This document shows positions 12,001-24,407 of a stretch of 64,000 bases of DNA, in pieces. The stretch lies in contig NC_135550.1 of assembly GCF_964340395.1 (NCBI RefSeq), forward strand, positions 22,812,676 to 22,876,675, in the 5' to 3' direction. The first letter of the stretch is position 1, and every line of letters starts with the position of its first letter. Source of the DNA: Glandiceps talaboti (Eukaryota; Hemichordata; Enteropneusta; Spengelidae). The position numbers and the translations under genes are program-made. The notes below the pieces were generated by a model. That model searched no databases. It saw nothing but the letters and a program-made list of their open reading frames with translations, and had not been told where the DNA came from.

Positions 12001-14506
12001 CGTACGTACGTACGTATGTATGTATGTGTGTATGTATGTATGTATGTATGTATGTATGTATGTATGTATGTATGTATGTATGTTTAACAATTGTATATCG
12101 ATTTGTTGGTGTCAATGTACCATATACATATCAACTACGGCTTTATATATTATATTGGCATCGACATTTCTTGCTGTTTGTCTACGTCATCAATGAATTT
12201 GGGAAACTCAAGAACCGATCTTGTGATTAATGGAAGTACTATATATAAATAAATTGTGGTTAAGTATTCACGACAGCAATACTTCATGGTTTTACACTAA
12301 TCACGGTTTAATTCGTTTTCGTTATCTTTTAGCTTAGTGTAATTTTACACGAGATTGGACATACCGTTGGTCTGTTCCACGAACAATCTCGTCCTGACAG
12401 AGACAGATACATTACCATACATCTTGAGAATGTAAAACAAGGCATGGGACATAACTTTAAGAGAAGAGATTTCAGTGAAACTGACACACTTGATATGCCG
12501 TATGACGTCAGTTCCGTTATGCACTATGGCCCAAAAGTAAGTACCTGACATTGCCGTCACTGTCAGCAACTTACTGTGTGCATCTGACAATTGATAACTC
12601 GATTAAAAGACTGAACGCATTAAGATATTTCTATTTGTATCTTTATCCAGTGGGCTACACTAATATTATAACTAATACTTTGATGATAATTTGTATCTTT
12701 TGTGAGATAAAACAATTTATCTACTAATTAGAGGTGCAAACAATACAAACGTTGTTGTTGTATAAATAAGGACTTATTCTTCTTTTTAAAAAAACAAACA
12801 ACCCACGTCCACCAACTTTCTTTTGTGAAATATGCTGATTGATTTAAAGATAATCCTTGATTCACAATTCACATTTATGATAACGATTAAAGCAACTGAT
12901 TAGATAGATAGATAGACTGATTTTTTTCTCTACGCCACTTTCCTGAAAAAACAAACAAATCAAAGTTGTTGAATCATCATTATTATGTTGTGTCTTTATA
13001 TTAAAGGGATACATGCAGTCAAAATGATGAATATCTTAGAGTAAAGAAATTGAGTCAAAGTTCCATCTTTGAATTTGATTATAATGGCAGATTTAATTTT
13101 GTTTCGAGTCCATGGTGTTTTTTAATGTGGATAGCGAGCAAGCTGTTTTCAGAGATTATTCTAACGAACTTTATATACATTTAAAATTGTAATAATAAAG
13201 ATAAAAAAGTATATATAAAAGTTCTGGATAGTATCCCTTTAATGTCAGATTGAATGCGGTGAACTTTGACCTGTCGATGCTATACAAAGTAGGTAACACT
13301 ACTATACAGAAAACACTGAGATTTCAAGAAAATTGAACGATGATAAAGTGTGACTTGCAGCCTGTGAATCTACTACCTTTTCAAGGCCACGCTGTATGAG
13401 TCAGACAATCTAGTTTTGGATCAAGGCCAACCTTGGGTGAGATAATAGTCTCTGCTGTAAGATCAGTTTATGTCTAATTTGATTTTCACAGTGTTTATTC
13501 TTTTTTGTTTCAGGCTTTTAGTAAAGATGGCAGCATCACATTAGAATCAACCGACCCAGAAAAACAACAATCAATGGGAAAACAACAACTTCTGACATTC
13601 CTGGATTACAAAATTGTCAATGAAATGTATGGATGCGGCCGTGAGTAATGTGGTATCGTGTTCGATGTATCACTTCTGTTAGTCGTCATGGTAACAACAA
13701 TAATAGGCTTGAATACTGAAGTAGAAAGAGGATTAACAAGTTGTTACATGTCAAGGAAAAAGAAAATTAGACTTGCGGATTTATTTTGCATAAAATCTTA
13801 CATCTTAATATATTTTAGATTTCAAAGTCGTTTCAACTCACATGCTGTTAGACCTTACCTGACATGTAGTCAAACTGAAGTTCACGTTTTGTGTTTACAG
13901 AATGAATATTTTTTTATGATTTTGATGATGATGTATTTACATAAGAAATGAAAATCCAATCCAGTTTCTTATTCGTTATGGTAGGTGTTCTGACATTTAA
14001 AAAAACGCGTTTTGCGAAGTTCGGTAGGAGACTGTCAACGAATTGATGACGTCATGACACAAAAAACAATCCGCAGTGTGATTCCATGTTCTTTATTGAT
14101 GACAAATTCAGATTATTTGAAAATTAGCCAAAAACGTGAACGGAAATTGACTAATATTATTTTGAATAAAAACAAAGTTCGCATTCTATTATGTTAAAAA
14201 TTATCTAGAAAAGTGTAGCAACGCAGTGGAGTGTTTGTATGGTGGCTACGTAGGACCAGATTGTCAATGTGTCTGCCCAAGGGGACTTGGTGGTGACAAC
14301 TGTGAAACTGTCGTCTTATCATCAGGTAATTGTAGTCTGACTTTCTCTTCAATATTACACAATTCTACATAGAACGTCTGTAAGGAAACATCGTCTTAGA
14401 GTTCGACTAGTAGACATTTTCTAGATTCCTACTCCTACCGACTTAATGACAGAATACGTAAATCAACGACATTCTTTGCTACTATTGACATCAATGTTCC
14501 CGATCA

Positions 14507-14550
<44 letters not shown>

Positions 14551-14640
14551 ATGTGTGTGCATGTATGTATGTATGTATGTATGTATGTATGTATGTATGT
14601 ATGTATGTATGTATGTATGTATGTGTGTAATATGTATGTA

Positions 14641-14671
<31 letters not shown>

Positions 14672-17003
14672 TGTATGTATGTATGTATGTATGTATGTAT
14701 GTATGTATGTATGTATGTATGTATGTATACAGAATTGTCAGAGAGATGTGGCAAAGCTAGAGCGCCCCCTATTGATGCTTTATTTGTATTCAATATTTTT
14801 CAGGATGTGGTGGTAAACTGAAAGATGTTTCAGGTCAATTTTCAACTCCAAACTATCCTAACCATTACGAAAACCATTCGCAATGTAGCTGGTTCATTGA
14901 AGTGAGTATCATACTATATGTATAATTTTTAAATCAATGTTATAAAAATATTCATAGAATGTAGAAAAACCCAATTAATCAGTCCACCCGTCATTCCATT
15001 CAGTGACCACTCCATCTATCTTTGACCATATTTGGACGCTATACTCGTATACGCTGCGTGGTGATCACGTGGGTTTGATTTTATTGGACAGCTTGTAATA
15101 AAACCATACATTTACTTTACATGGTTGAGAATAGAAATCACGCTTCACTACATTGATAATGTCAGAGAATCTTTGAGATCAAACCACTAACATGAAATGA
15201 TTCATTCGTCAGAATACGAGTGAACAAGACAGACTGTTATAGATACGTTAAGTGGTTCACTTTGGTCTTTTTCTGGGGCATTTGAACTGAGCAGTCATGG
15301 GAACAGTTAAGAGCATGCCCGGAATGATCAATTACAAATATTTCTGACGTAAACTTACTGGCTGTTTGACACTATCATTTTGTTCACTGATCTTATCAAA
15401 GTACATTTACCAAGATAAGATCAGTATACATTTCATTAGCAAGTCATGTAGATATGCATATAATTCAGGTCAGTATAAAGTTACTTCCTTCAATAGGTAT
15501 TAGACCATTCCGTCGCTGTGATATTAACGAGAACTACTCAAATAAAAGAATAAAAGATTAGCCTATTCGATTAATCGCAAAAATAAGAAGTGATCATTTA
15601 CTGAACTGGTAGACAGTTAACGATTGTGTCGATGTCGTGCTTGCAGCATGGCGAAATATTTTAGCTACTGAGCATTCGGGTCATGGCAGTTCCCTTTTCT
15701 TACAACCGTTCTCACATAACCATTACAATTCATCGAATGAATCCTCGATCATAAAATCCATCATTACATTCCTCAAAGTTTCGCAAAGAATATAGCAAAA
15801 TAAAATAACGATTTCTTATAGAACACTAATTACAAATTTTTTTTGGTAATCGTCAACTAAAGAAAGGCTGTTTATATAGCGAGGCCATCGGATCGACTTG
15901 ACAATTATGTCATGAATAACAAAGTCGTTTCGTCCTTAAAGTGCCTGCGATCATTGATCAATGTCTTGTATCATCGAGCGTCTAGCTGTGACCTTATATA
16001 CGAAGACAGTGTCATTCGTTCTACATCGTGTCTTGCATCCCAGACCAGTGGTGTTTCGTTCAATAAAGACGTGTTTTGTTCAGTCTGAAGTCATGGCATG
16101 TGCACGTTGTGTTCTACTTACGGCGACACGGTGTTCTATTCAACAATTGCATTTGAACAATTGCATGGCGTGAGATATTGCATGATTGCTTCGTGTAATG
16201 TCTAATGATGGCATGTGACCACAGCTGTATTGTAGTTTTGATTGTTGCGATAAATATAACATAATTGTAAATACCACATAGAATGTTAGACATGGTCATG
16301 CCCTGAAGTACTTTTACAAAATGTTGAATGCTGCATTTAAGCCGTGCATGAAAATACATCTGATAAGAGAAAGTTTTTCGATTTGTATGTACCAGGCACC
16401 CAAAGGTTATAGAGTTATCGTTACGTTTGAAGACTTTCAACTGGAACCAGCGAAGTCATGTGCATTTGACCGGATACTAGTACGAAATGATGAACCTTTT
16501 TACGATGGATACCCAACACGGTGAGAATAAATATGCAATAAACTGAAAACAACTACATGGATTTTAAACTAATATTGAAACTTTCCACGTGTTTCTCATC
16601 TAGAACTATTTGTTGCTTCTACAATGGTAAGCTTAGTTTGAACCTAAGGCTGACATTCAGAAGGTCAATTCCCACCATGGCTTGGATTTTCATGCTACAA
16701 ATTAAAAAAATGTCAAAGTCTGACAAGAAAAGTACGATTACCAGTTTTATTTAGAGTATGTCTTCCAGCTATTGATAAGCTTACATTGTTTTCATGAAGG
16801 TCTTGCTATTTGGACTGTTGATCAATTTGTAATCATAAATTTACCAATGTTTGTTTCTTTTTATATATCCTAGCTACTGTGGAGTTACGCTAAAGGGCAA
16901 GACGTTGGCATCCCTCCATAACACGTTGTTCATCGAATTCGCGTCAGACTACAGTGTAACAAGACCTGGTTTCAAAGCTTCCTATAGCTTTATTGCAGCA
17001 TAG
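9094..17003 (+). CDS. Astacin-family zinc metalloprotease with EGF and CUB domains (complete, 448 aa)
   Basis: Ten exons join in phase into 448 codons plus stop: 9094-9171, 9603-9870, 10732-10861, 11135-11204, 12333-12536, 13514-13640, 14209-14325, 14804-14901, 16396-16520, 16874-17003. Introns are GT..AG. Order: signal peptide (about 1-21); propeptide with VEGD (59-62, Asp62 the likely aspartate switch); basic EKRK before Ala94; catalytic domain about 94-292 with Cys135, Cys160, Cys180, Cys291, zinc motif HEIGHTVGLFHEQSRPDR (His188, 192, 198; Glu189) and Met-turn SVMHY (Met245); six-Cys EGF-like domain (295-326); CUB domain 333-448 with Cys333, 359, 386, 408. The catalytic domain has the usual length of about 200 residues and no key residue is missing. 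Exons 4, 5, 6 and 8 have the same lengths (70, 204, 127, 98 nt) as in the minus-strand paralogue. Introns 4 and 7 carry long TGTA microsatellites. Expected to be a secreted, proteolytically activated protease; substrate unknown. Confidence 0.95.
11504..12083. repeat. (TGTA)n microsatellite cluster in intron 4
   Basis: About 580 bp of TGTA units broken by TGTG and TCTG blocks, a G run near 11847, a TAGG block (11856-11886) and TGCG/TACG blocks (11975-12015). It lies entirely in intron 4 (11205-12332) of the plus-strand astacin gene. Overlapping long frames are repeat artefacts. Confidence 0.97.
13001..13242. mobile_element. 242-bp MITE candidate flanked by TTAA
   Basis: Starts TTAAAGGGATAC and ends GTATCCCTTTAA: a short terminal inverted repeat (AGGGATAC) between two TTAA tetranucleotides. 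TTAA duplications are typical of piggyBac-type elements and their MITEs. The interior is AT-rich and non-coding. It lies in intron 5 of the plus-strand astacin gene. With TIRs this short, other copies would be needed for proof. Confidence 0.6.
14507..14728. repeat. (TG)n/(TGTA)n microsatellite in intron 7
   Basis: A short AT block, a TG run and then TGTA units, in intron 7 (14326-14803) of the plus-strand astacin gene, between the EGF and CUB exons. Confidence 0.97.
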
Positions 17004-17476
17004 AGTATCTGTGAGATACCGGGCAAATCCATCACGTAGTACTATATTAGTATTTGGTATAAATCATTCGACGACTCATTTTGAGATTTAAAAGTAATAA
17101 TCTTGAGGGGAAACATTCAACAACCCATTTTGGGATTATCGTATTAAAATGACCATATTGTTAGTGTTGCCACAACAGCTTCAACATTTTCTGTTGTTCG
17201 TTTCGTTCTTGTGCCGTGTCTGTTCATTCTATTTGGTATTATCTACATAGTCATAGACAAGTGGTGAACTCTGAACTCTTTCTACATCAATTTTGAGATG
17301 TTGTCACTTTGCACTTATTTATCAAATTAATTTGTTATCTATTTAAACATATTCGCGGTGATCGAGCATTAATTGTGCCACCAGTAAATGTTATACTGTG
17401 ACTTGTTCATATTCTGATTCGTTGATACGTTCATTGTAGCGTTTTAGACATCCGTGCATCCTTTCAGAAGAGACCA

Positions 17477-17482
17477 AATAAA
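17477..17482 (+). terminator. Poly(A) signal of the plus-strand astacin gene
   Basis: AATAAA 474 nt after the TAG stop at 17001-17003, in an AT-rich 3' stretch. It is the first canonical hexamer I noticed downstream. Cleavage 10-30 nt later would give a 3' UTR of roughly 0.5 kb. Confidence 0.55.
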
Positions 17483-18631
17483 AGTAATTAAATAGTCACA
17501 CCACAGATTTGAAGTTGTCATGAATCTGAAATTTCCACTTAAAATAGACATACCAAAGGTTTGATGTAATTATTACACGTCTTGCAAGATTTATTTGTAC
17601 AGGTGTACATGCTGAAGTGATTTCTGAACGATAAGATATTTTCAGTCGCTGTACAATATATCATGTAAATAATTAGTATAATCAAATGCCTCAAAGCGAG
17701 ACGCAAAGGGAAAGGTTCATCACGATACTTAACCCTAGCTTGGCACCGTGTTATATACAATGAAGATCTTTCGACAACTTTAGTTGTCGCCTTTTTATTC
17801 TGTTCCGGTTTAGAGATTTGTATATTCACAACACCATTTCTGTCTGGTCTATGGTCTTCCCGCCTTAAGATGGGTCAATGACCGACGTCACGGTTCTGTT
17901 TGTAACCTTGATAAGAATGTTATACACGAGCAGATTTACTAAAACGGCTTAAAATCAAGTATATACAAGTATCCCTTCCGGAAAAAGGCACAGGGAGATT
18001 TATTGGTAACTCAAAATAGCATCACCCTGGGCTTTGTTTCCCGTAAATACCAAGGGAAGGAGATCAAATTACTTTTTTTAGTTATCACAATAATTCATGT
18101 ATTGTTAATAGGGTAGCATCTTGAGGGGTTGCCAATAATGATCAAATGATAAATCATGAGATAATTGATGTATATAACTTATAAGAATCATTTCTGTAAC
18201 AACTATACCACCCAGTAAGTCCCAGTACACGCACCTCTAAAATGATAACTTTTTCCTTGGGTGTCTTTTACATGTAAAGCACTACAGTAACCATATTACT
18301 ATAAATGTTCAATTACACACATTTGTCCTATCATAACTCATGGCATTGTGAAACTTGCTTCTTTGCAGGTAATTTAGTGGCAATTAACTATTTGTTATGA
18401 ACGAGCAACAAGTTGGGACCCGTTTTAACTTGCTTAACTAAAAAAAAGCATGATATGCTCATTTGCGCAAGACTAGACTAAATGAGTACTGGTGGTGGAT
18501 GTGAGAAGCCTTGTAATGAAATTCACGCCTGTTGTACATTTCTCTACTCACACAGTAACTAACAATTGATTCACTGCATGTTGTCAGCGGCAGTAAGACC
18601 AGGACGTTCTGATATTACTGTACATCAGTGA
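17483..18631. other. Intergenic spacer, no supported gene
   Basis: AT-rich unique-looking sequence. A 96-codon minus frame at 17539-17829 has no recognisable domain, codon pattern or splice context and was not accepted. Confidence 0.6.
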
Positions 18632-19955
18632 CAGTGGTGGGATGTGGCAATATTGGCAGTGGTGGGATGTGGCGATATTGGCAGTGGTGGGATGTGGCGA
18701 TATTGGCAGTGGTGGGATGTGGCAATAGTGGCAGTGGTGGGATGTGGCAATATTGGCAGTGGTGGGATGTGGCAATATTGACAGTGGTGGGATGTAGCGA
18801 TATTGGCAGTGGTGGGATGTGGCAATATTGACAGTGGTGGGATGTGGCAATATTGACAGTGGGTGGTGGGATGTGGCAATATTGGCAGTGGTGGGATGTG
18901 GCAATATTGACAGTGGTGGGATGTGACAATATTGACAGTGGTGGGATGTGGCAATATTGACAGTGGTGGGATGTGGCAACATTGGCAGTGGTGGGATGTG
19001 GCAATATTGGCAGTGGTGGGATGTGGCAACATTGGCAGTGGTGGGATGTGGCAATATTGGCAGTGGTGGGATGTGGCAACATTGGCAGTGGTGGGATGTG
19101 GCAATATTGGCAGTGGTGGGATGTGGCAACATTGGCAGTGGTGGGATGTGGCATTATTGGCAGTGGTGGGATGTGGCAATATTGATAGTGGTGGGATGTG
19201 GCAACATTGGCAGTGGTGGGATGTGGCAACATTGGCAGTGGTGGGATGTGGCAATATTGACAGTGGTGGGATGTGGCAACATTGGCAGTGGTGGGATGTG
19301 GCAACATTGGCAGTGGTGGGATGTGGCAATATTGGCAGTGGTGGGATGTGGCAATATTGGCAGTGGTGGAATGTGGCAATATTGACAGTGGTGGGATGTG
19401 ACAATAGTGGCAGTGGTGGGATGTGGCAATATTGACAGTGGTGGAATGTAGCGATATTGGCAGTGGTGGGATGTGGCAATATTGACAGTGGTGGGATGTG
19501 GCAACATTGGCAGTGGTGGGATGTGGCAATATTGACAGTGGTGGGATGTGGCAACATTGGCAGTGGTGGGATGTGGCAATATTGGCAGTGGTGGGATGTG
19601 GCAATATTGACAGTGGTGGGATGTGACAATAGTGGCAGTGGTGGGATGTGGCAATATTGACAGTGGTGGGATGTAGCGATATTGGCAGTGGTGGGATGTG
19701 GCAATATTGACAGTGATGGGATGTGGCAATATTGACAGTGGGTGGTGGGATGTGGCAATAGTGGCAGTGGTGGGATGTGGCAATATTGACAGTGGTGGGA
19801 TGTAGCGATATTGGCAGTGGTGGGATGTGGCAATATTGACAGTGATGGGATGTGGCAATATTGACAGTGGGTGGTGGGATGTGGCAATATTGACAGTGGT
19901 GGGATGTGGCAATATTGACAGTGGTGGGATGTGGCAATATTGGCAGTGGTGGGAT
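18632..19955. repeat. 25-bp minisatellite, about 53 copies
   Basis: Tandem units built on CAGTGGTGGGATGTGGCAAT followed by ATTGG or ATTGA. Most units are exactly 25 bp; a 4-bp insertion (GTGGGTGG) recurs three times near 18,860, 19,741 and 19,870. Main variants are AATATTGG, AATATTGA, AACATTGG, GATATTGG and AATAGTGG. One strand is G-rich (GGTGGGATGTGG). The several-hundred-codon minus frames (HIPPLPI type) arise because the unit lacks stops. Confidence 0.97.
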
Positions 19956-20268
19956 TCCAAAATCACAAAATAAAGCAAAAATTAGGTAATACAATAAGTC
20001 AAAGTAACATGTGACCCTCTCCTAATTCCAATATGGCACTTCCCCGAGAACCGATTTGTAAAAAGTGACCACCATATTACGCCCCCTCGTAATTAATGAA
20101 GGCTCCCTGGACGAAAAAAAAGTTATGTTTCCCGCTCATGAGTTTTTTGTATCGAAGGTACCTGTATACATATGAATTGTGATAAACTGATTACAGATGA
20201 TTTAAGCATCGAAGACAAGTCGAGTCCTCCTTGAAGGAATTTGTGGCTCTGAAAAGAACTGTTTACAC

Positions 20269-20753
20269 ATTATGGGACAGGTTCCAGCACCACGTTACCT
20301 ATTATGGGGCAGGTTCCAGCACCACGTTACCTATTATGGGGCAGGTTCCAGCACCACGTTACCTATTATGGGGCAGGTTCCAGCACCACTTTACCTATTA
20401 TATTATGGGGCAGGTTCCAGCACCACTTTACCTATTATGGGACAGGTTCCAGCACCACATTACCTATTATGGGGCAGGTTCCAACACCACATTACCTATT
20501 ATGGGGCAGGTTCCAGCACCACATTACCTATTATGGGGCAGGTTCCAGCACCACATTACCTATTATGGGGCAGGTTCCAGCACCACATTACCTATTATGG
20601 GGCAGGTTCCAGCACCACGTTACCTATTATGGGACAGGTTCCAGAACCACATCACCTATTTTGGGGCAGGTTCCAGCACCACGTTACCTATTATGGGACA
20701 GGTTCCAGCACCACTTTACCTATTATGGGACAGGTTCCAGTACCACTTTACCT
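20269..20753. repeat. 32-bp minisatellite, 15 copies
   Basis: Tandem 32-bp unit with ATTATGGGGCAGGTTCCAGC followed by ACCACNTTACCT. Variants are GGGGCAG versus GGGACAG and CACGTT, CACATT or CACTTT. One 5-bp insertion (TATTA) lies near 20,400. 485 bp equals 15 units plus that insertion. The apparent 160-190-codon plus frames are repeat artefacts. Confidence 0.97.
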
Positions 20754-23317
20754 AATGTAATTCATACATTATTGACATCTCTCATACTTTGTTGCATGTT
20801 GTTTATCAAGTTTATTTCAAATCTCCTAAATAGTGATATGATTGACCCTATTGGAGGTTTTTGACATGATCAGGTGGCTTCCTGCACTGAGTTGTCAGGT
20901 ACTGGCTACCTACAGATGACTTTACTGTCGAGCATGTCACAAATATGCTCAAAAGGGGGTTGCAAGCAGTTTTCTTGGTAAGAAAGTCAATCCATGTTAA
21001 ATCAACTTGTTGAACAATGAATTTCTCTGATGAGTCTTGCACTCTGGAGTCCGAGAGTCTTAATTTTATTTCGTTCACTATATGTGAAGCATTCAAATTT
21101 AGGAATTGAAAATGTTGAATAACTTTGTGTACATCAGCCACGTTAGTTTTTCATAACGTCAGTGTGGTTTTGTAATTCATTTACTTAGTTTTCGATTTAG
21201 TTCCTTCCAAGAATGTTCTATAATTATTGGAAAATGTAAATGAATTTCGGAGTTGGTCAGGTCATGTGATGTACGAAAACATAGGTCTAACCTTAGTGAG
21301 ACGGGAACTGAGGCCACATGATTGAGGGACTATAATAGCAATACTCTAGCGACAGGCAATATGTTCCAGTGTGTACACTAAATGATGAAAACAATGAATG
21401 AATAATTGATGGCAACATTCGATAAAATTCGATTAGTACTCCACAGAAGTGTATGAGAAATTTCAATTTTTATTAGTTATATTGACCTTGGAGTTTTCAT
21501 TTGCCATGATTTGTGTATTTAGTGAGGAGAGGAGTATAAAATAAAATAGAAGTATTGATGAACACATTCACAATGATGATTTTTGCATCAACGGGTCCTG
21601 TAACATGTATACACTGAACGGTTTAAATGATTTTGACATTTGACCTTGAAGACGAATTCAGGGTAAAAGGTCAGTACTTGTATATCATTAGTAAATACAT
21701 GCATGGTTATCATAACAAAGTGCTTGGCACGACACTACATGTGTAAGTTTGTTCTACGTAAACACTTGGAAAATGAGTGAACGATTTGAATAAGAATATC
21801 GTGATAAGGTTATTTGAATAAAGGTTGTCTCACGACTGGGAAAGTAAAAGTTTACTTCTTGATGGCTGAAATACTACCTTTTTGCTCACCAAGTACCAGA
21901 CACAACTTTAATGTCAATATGTCTAATAAACTGAAATTTCCAATGCACTACTGTTTATTGAATGTTGCCATCAACACATTCTTTCCTTGTTTTCATCACT
22001 TAGTGTTGTAATAGACCTTTTAATCACGTGACCTCAGTCCCAGGCTTCAGTATAGGTTGGAGCTATGTATTTTTCCATACAAAACGATAATGTTACTAGT
22101 AGAAAGGTCGCCACACAACTTGGAAATAACATTGATATAGCTGATATACTAGCTGGCTTTTGGATTTGACCTTGAAGAGGAAAGTCGATACGAGAGTAAA
22201 TATCTTAACAGCAATTTTACCTCAGAAAACGTATTGCAATATATTTGTCTTGAATTCATAATATGAACATTCAAGTATATTACTTCTAAACGTAAAGTGC
22301 TCTGAAAGGGAAGTATTTCCATACACATAGGGTGTGTTCATAATATGAACAAACTAAAAACAGTCAGAACCAATTGCCACAGCTCGTCTAAATTTGATCG
22401 CATCCACAATCATGATTTAACGTGCACCGTGACTCGAGATTTTTGTTTTACACCCGACGAACTCAACAGTGTATATCACAAAGTGAGAGAACACACATGC
22501 TATTTAAAATAAACTGAAAGAAGTCGGTGCAAATAGACCGCGAAACATACTGCACATGTATTCAGGGCAAGAGTTTATATACGTTGCACACTTACCGAAG
22601 GATATCTCAGTGTTTGTGAGAGCTTACCTGTTGGCATTGAACGTTGTGATACAAGAGAAATAGTGGTTGGTAGCCTTATTATACGCTATTATACTGGAAT
22701 AAAAGCGTTCAAAAAGAAAAGCAAACTGAAACATTAGCAAAACCCTTAAATAATGCTTTTTTGACTTACCTCAACTTTTAAAACTCTGTGGTTGGCAATG
22801 GTACAAAACAATGTAACTGAAAATGAATTTATATACAAAATGAAAACACTACCCTGTTTTATTCAATTCCTTGTGTGGTGTTGTATTGTGGTTTATAGCG
22901 CTTTAGACAAAAAATTTACAGCACACCTGCACTGTGAGTGTATTGAATTCAGACAGACGTTCCGGTACATATGTTTGGAGGGAAGAAAACAAACCCCACC
23001 TCAAGTAAAAGTGGAAACATGATAGTGGTTTACACGATTGACTTGTACTTTAAAGTAACTTGTTGAAAGGTGAAAATGATGAACAATGACATTTGAATAC
23101 TGTGTAGCTTCATTGTAACAAATGGGCTTGTTTATAACTGAGTTGTAGTCAGTTCAGTCATTTCGCAAAGAGGAGGCTTATATGCAGTTGGTAAGTCTTG
23201 ACGGACTTTTAGAGATGTTGGTCTTTTACAAAGAAGAATCGCCATGGTAATAAGTTGAACGTATATCGGCAAAGATCACGGCATAATTGATTACTGACGT
23301 CAAGTCATTACCAGCGT
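20754..23317. other. Intergenic spacer, no supported gene
   Basis: Unique AT-rich DNA. A minus-strand open stretch at about 21,141-20,848 (97 codons, no ATG at its beginning, no recognisable family) is the only part with some coding look; without splice or homology evidence I do not call it. No RNA gene was recognised. Confidence 0.5.
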
Positions 23318-24364
23318 ATGAATGGAAAAATTATGGATGAACGTGGAACACATTTAAGGTTAAACACACGCAAGTCATACTACAAGACATTCAACCGTTG
23401 CGTGATTCCTCCGTCGCTACCACCGATATTAGAAGAGAATGAAGAATCGGAGAGAATTGGCTGGTTTGAAGACATTGGTGAGAAGACAACACCAGACACA
23501 ATAAGCACGAAAAAGAAACACTTCAAACGTCAGTTGACAACATCTTCAAATCTAAAGTATTTTAGCAACCACGACCCACGTCGAAAGGGAAGGCAAAGAT
23601 TTCTACATGTTCACACCGACAGGCACAACAGCTGCTGCGTTCCAAATCGGAAAATCGGTGTAAAAGAACCTCGTAGACGTAAAGATCAACTTCCGAAGGT
23701 TGACGAGGTCGTTGTGAAGAATTATTCCATTGGCGAGGATGTAATCTCATTATTTTACAGTGAAAAAGCGAATTCTGTTGATCCTCTAGTGCATACAATT
23801 TTATCCAAGACAAGCTCTCAGAATGGAGATACCACAGAAACCAAACAGCAGAGACCACTAACGGTAATGCAAAGGAAAAATTCGGCATCTTCAGTCTCGT
23901 CTTCAGGGAGAGTAAGTCAAAGGTCAAGTTCTTCTTCCAGTAATAGCTTAATCTCTGACCACAGTACGGCATCGGAATTCGATCCTGTTTTAGACAGTGC
24001 CAGAAATTTTCTGAAAAACCGTCGTCTTTCTACAACACACATAGTGAGTCCAAGTGAAATACATGTAACTCAGAGACCAGTGGCAATTTCATACTGTAGG
24101 ACTACACGCATTATTGTTCCTGAAACTATAACAAGATACACTTTGTTGGAAGAAAGAAAAACTCTCATTCGCAATAGATATGTTGCAAGGCTGGAGAGAC
24201 GGATGCAGCTAAGGGAGACTCAAAAGCATCAACGTTTGTTGGAAAAATTACAAGAAAGAAAATTGAATAGTGGAGAAGGGGAAGCAGATGACAATGCCTC
24301 ATCATCTACGTCATCATCGAGTGAGACTGTTGTGTGTTTGAAGGATTGTCGATATTTGAGATAA
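23318..24364 (+). CDS. Uncharacterised Ser/Arg-rich protein, 348 aa, uninterrupted reading frame
   Basis: An uninterrupted 348-codon frame begins with ATG at 23318; an in-frame TGA lies about 30 nt upstream, which supports this start unless a 5' exon joins in between. I recognise no domain. Visible parts: a Pro-rich patch with SLPPILEE (about 33-40); basic clusters (KKKHFKR, RRKGRQR, PRRRKDQ); a Ser-rich stretch (about residues 188-220); a charged, probably helical or coiled-coil segment rich in Glu, Arg, Leu and Gln (about 275-320); a Ser/Thr tract; and the C-terminus CLKDCRYLR. Composition suggests a largely disordered intracellular protein; there is no signal peptide or membrane segment. 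The CRYLR end resembles ENCRYLRR near the end of the protein encoded at 36,822-40,959. Function unknown. Confidence 0.75.
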   Translation: MNGKIMDERGTHLRLNTRKSYYKTFNRCVIPPSLPPILEENEESERIGWFEDIGEKTTPDTISTKKKHFKRQLTTSSNLKYFSNHDPRRKGRQRFLHVHTDRHNSCCVPNRKIGVKEPRRRKDQLPKVDEVVVKNYSIGEDVISLFYSEKANSVDPLVHTILSKTSSQNGDTTETKQQRPLTVMQRKNSASSVSSSGRVSQRSSSSSSNSLISDHSTASEFDPVLDSARNFLKNRRLSTTHIVSPSEIHVTQRPVAISYCRTTRIIVPETITRYTLLEERKTLIRNRYVARLERRMQLRETQKHQRLLEKLQERKLNSGEGEADDNASSSTSSSSETVVCLKDCRYLR

Positions 24365-24401
24365 TCAGGATTCGTCGTTGAGTATATGTCACTAGACAAC
24401 A

Positions 24402-24407
24402 ATTAAA
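24402..24407 (+). terminator. Possible poly(A) signal (ATTAAA)
   Basis: ATTAAA, the commonest variant hexamer, 38 nt after the stop codon of the 348-residue gene. Short but plausible 3' UTR. Confidence 0.35.

Noticed and set aside
18584-19994. 459-codon minus-strand frame rich in HIPPLPI repeats
   Set aside because: A 25-bp unit without stops gives long frames; length drift and 4-bp insertions show no frame preservation.
20848-21141. 97-codon minus-strand frame with a fairly protein-like composition
   Set aside because: No ATG at its start, no recognised domain, and no splice sites I could connect in phase.
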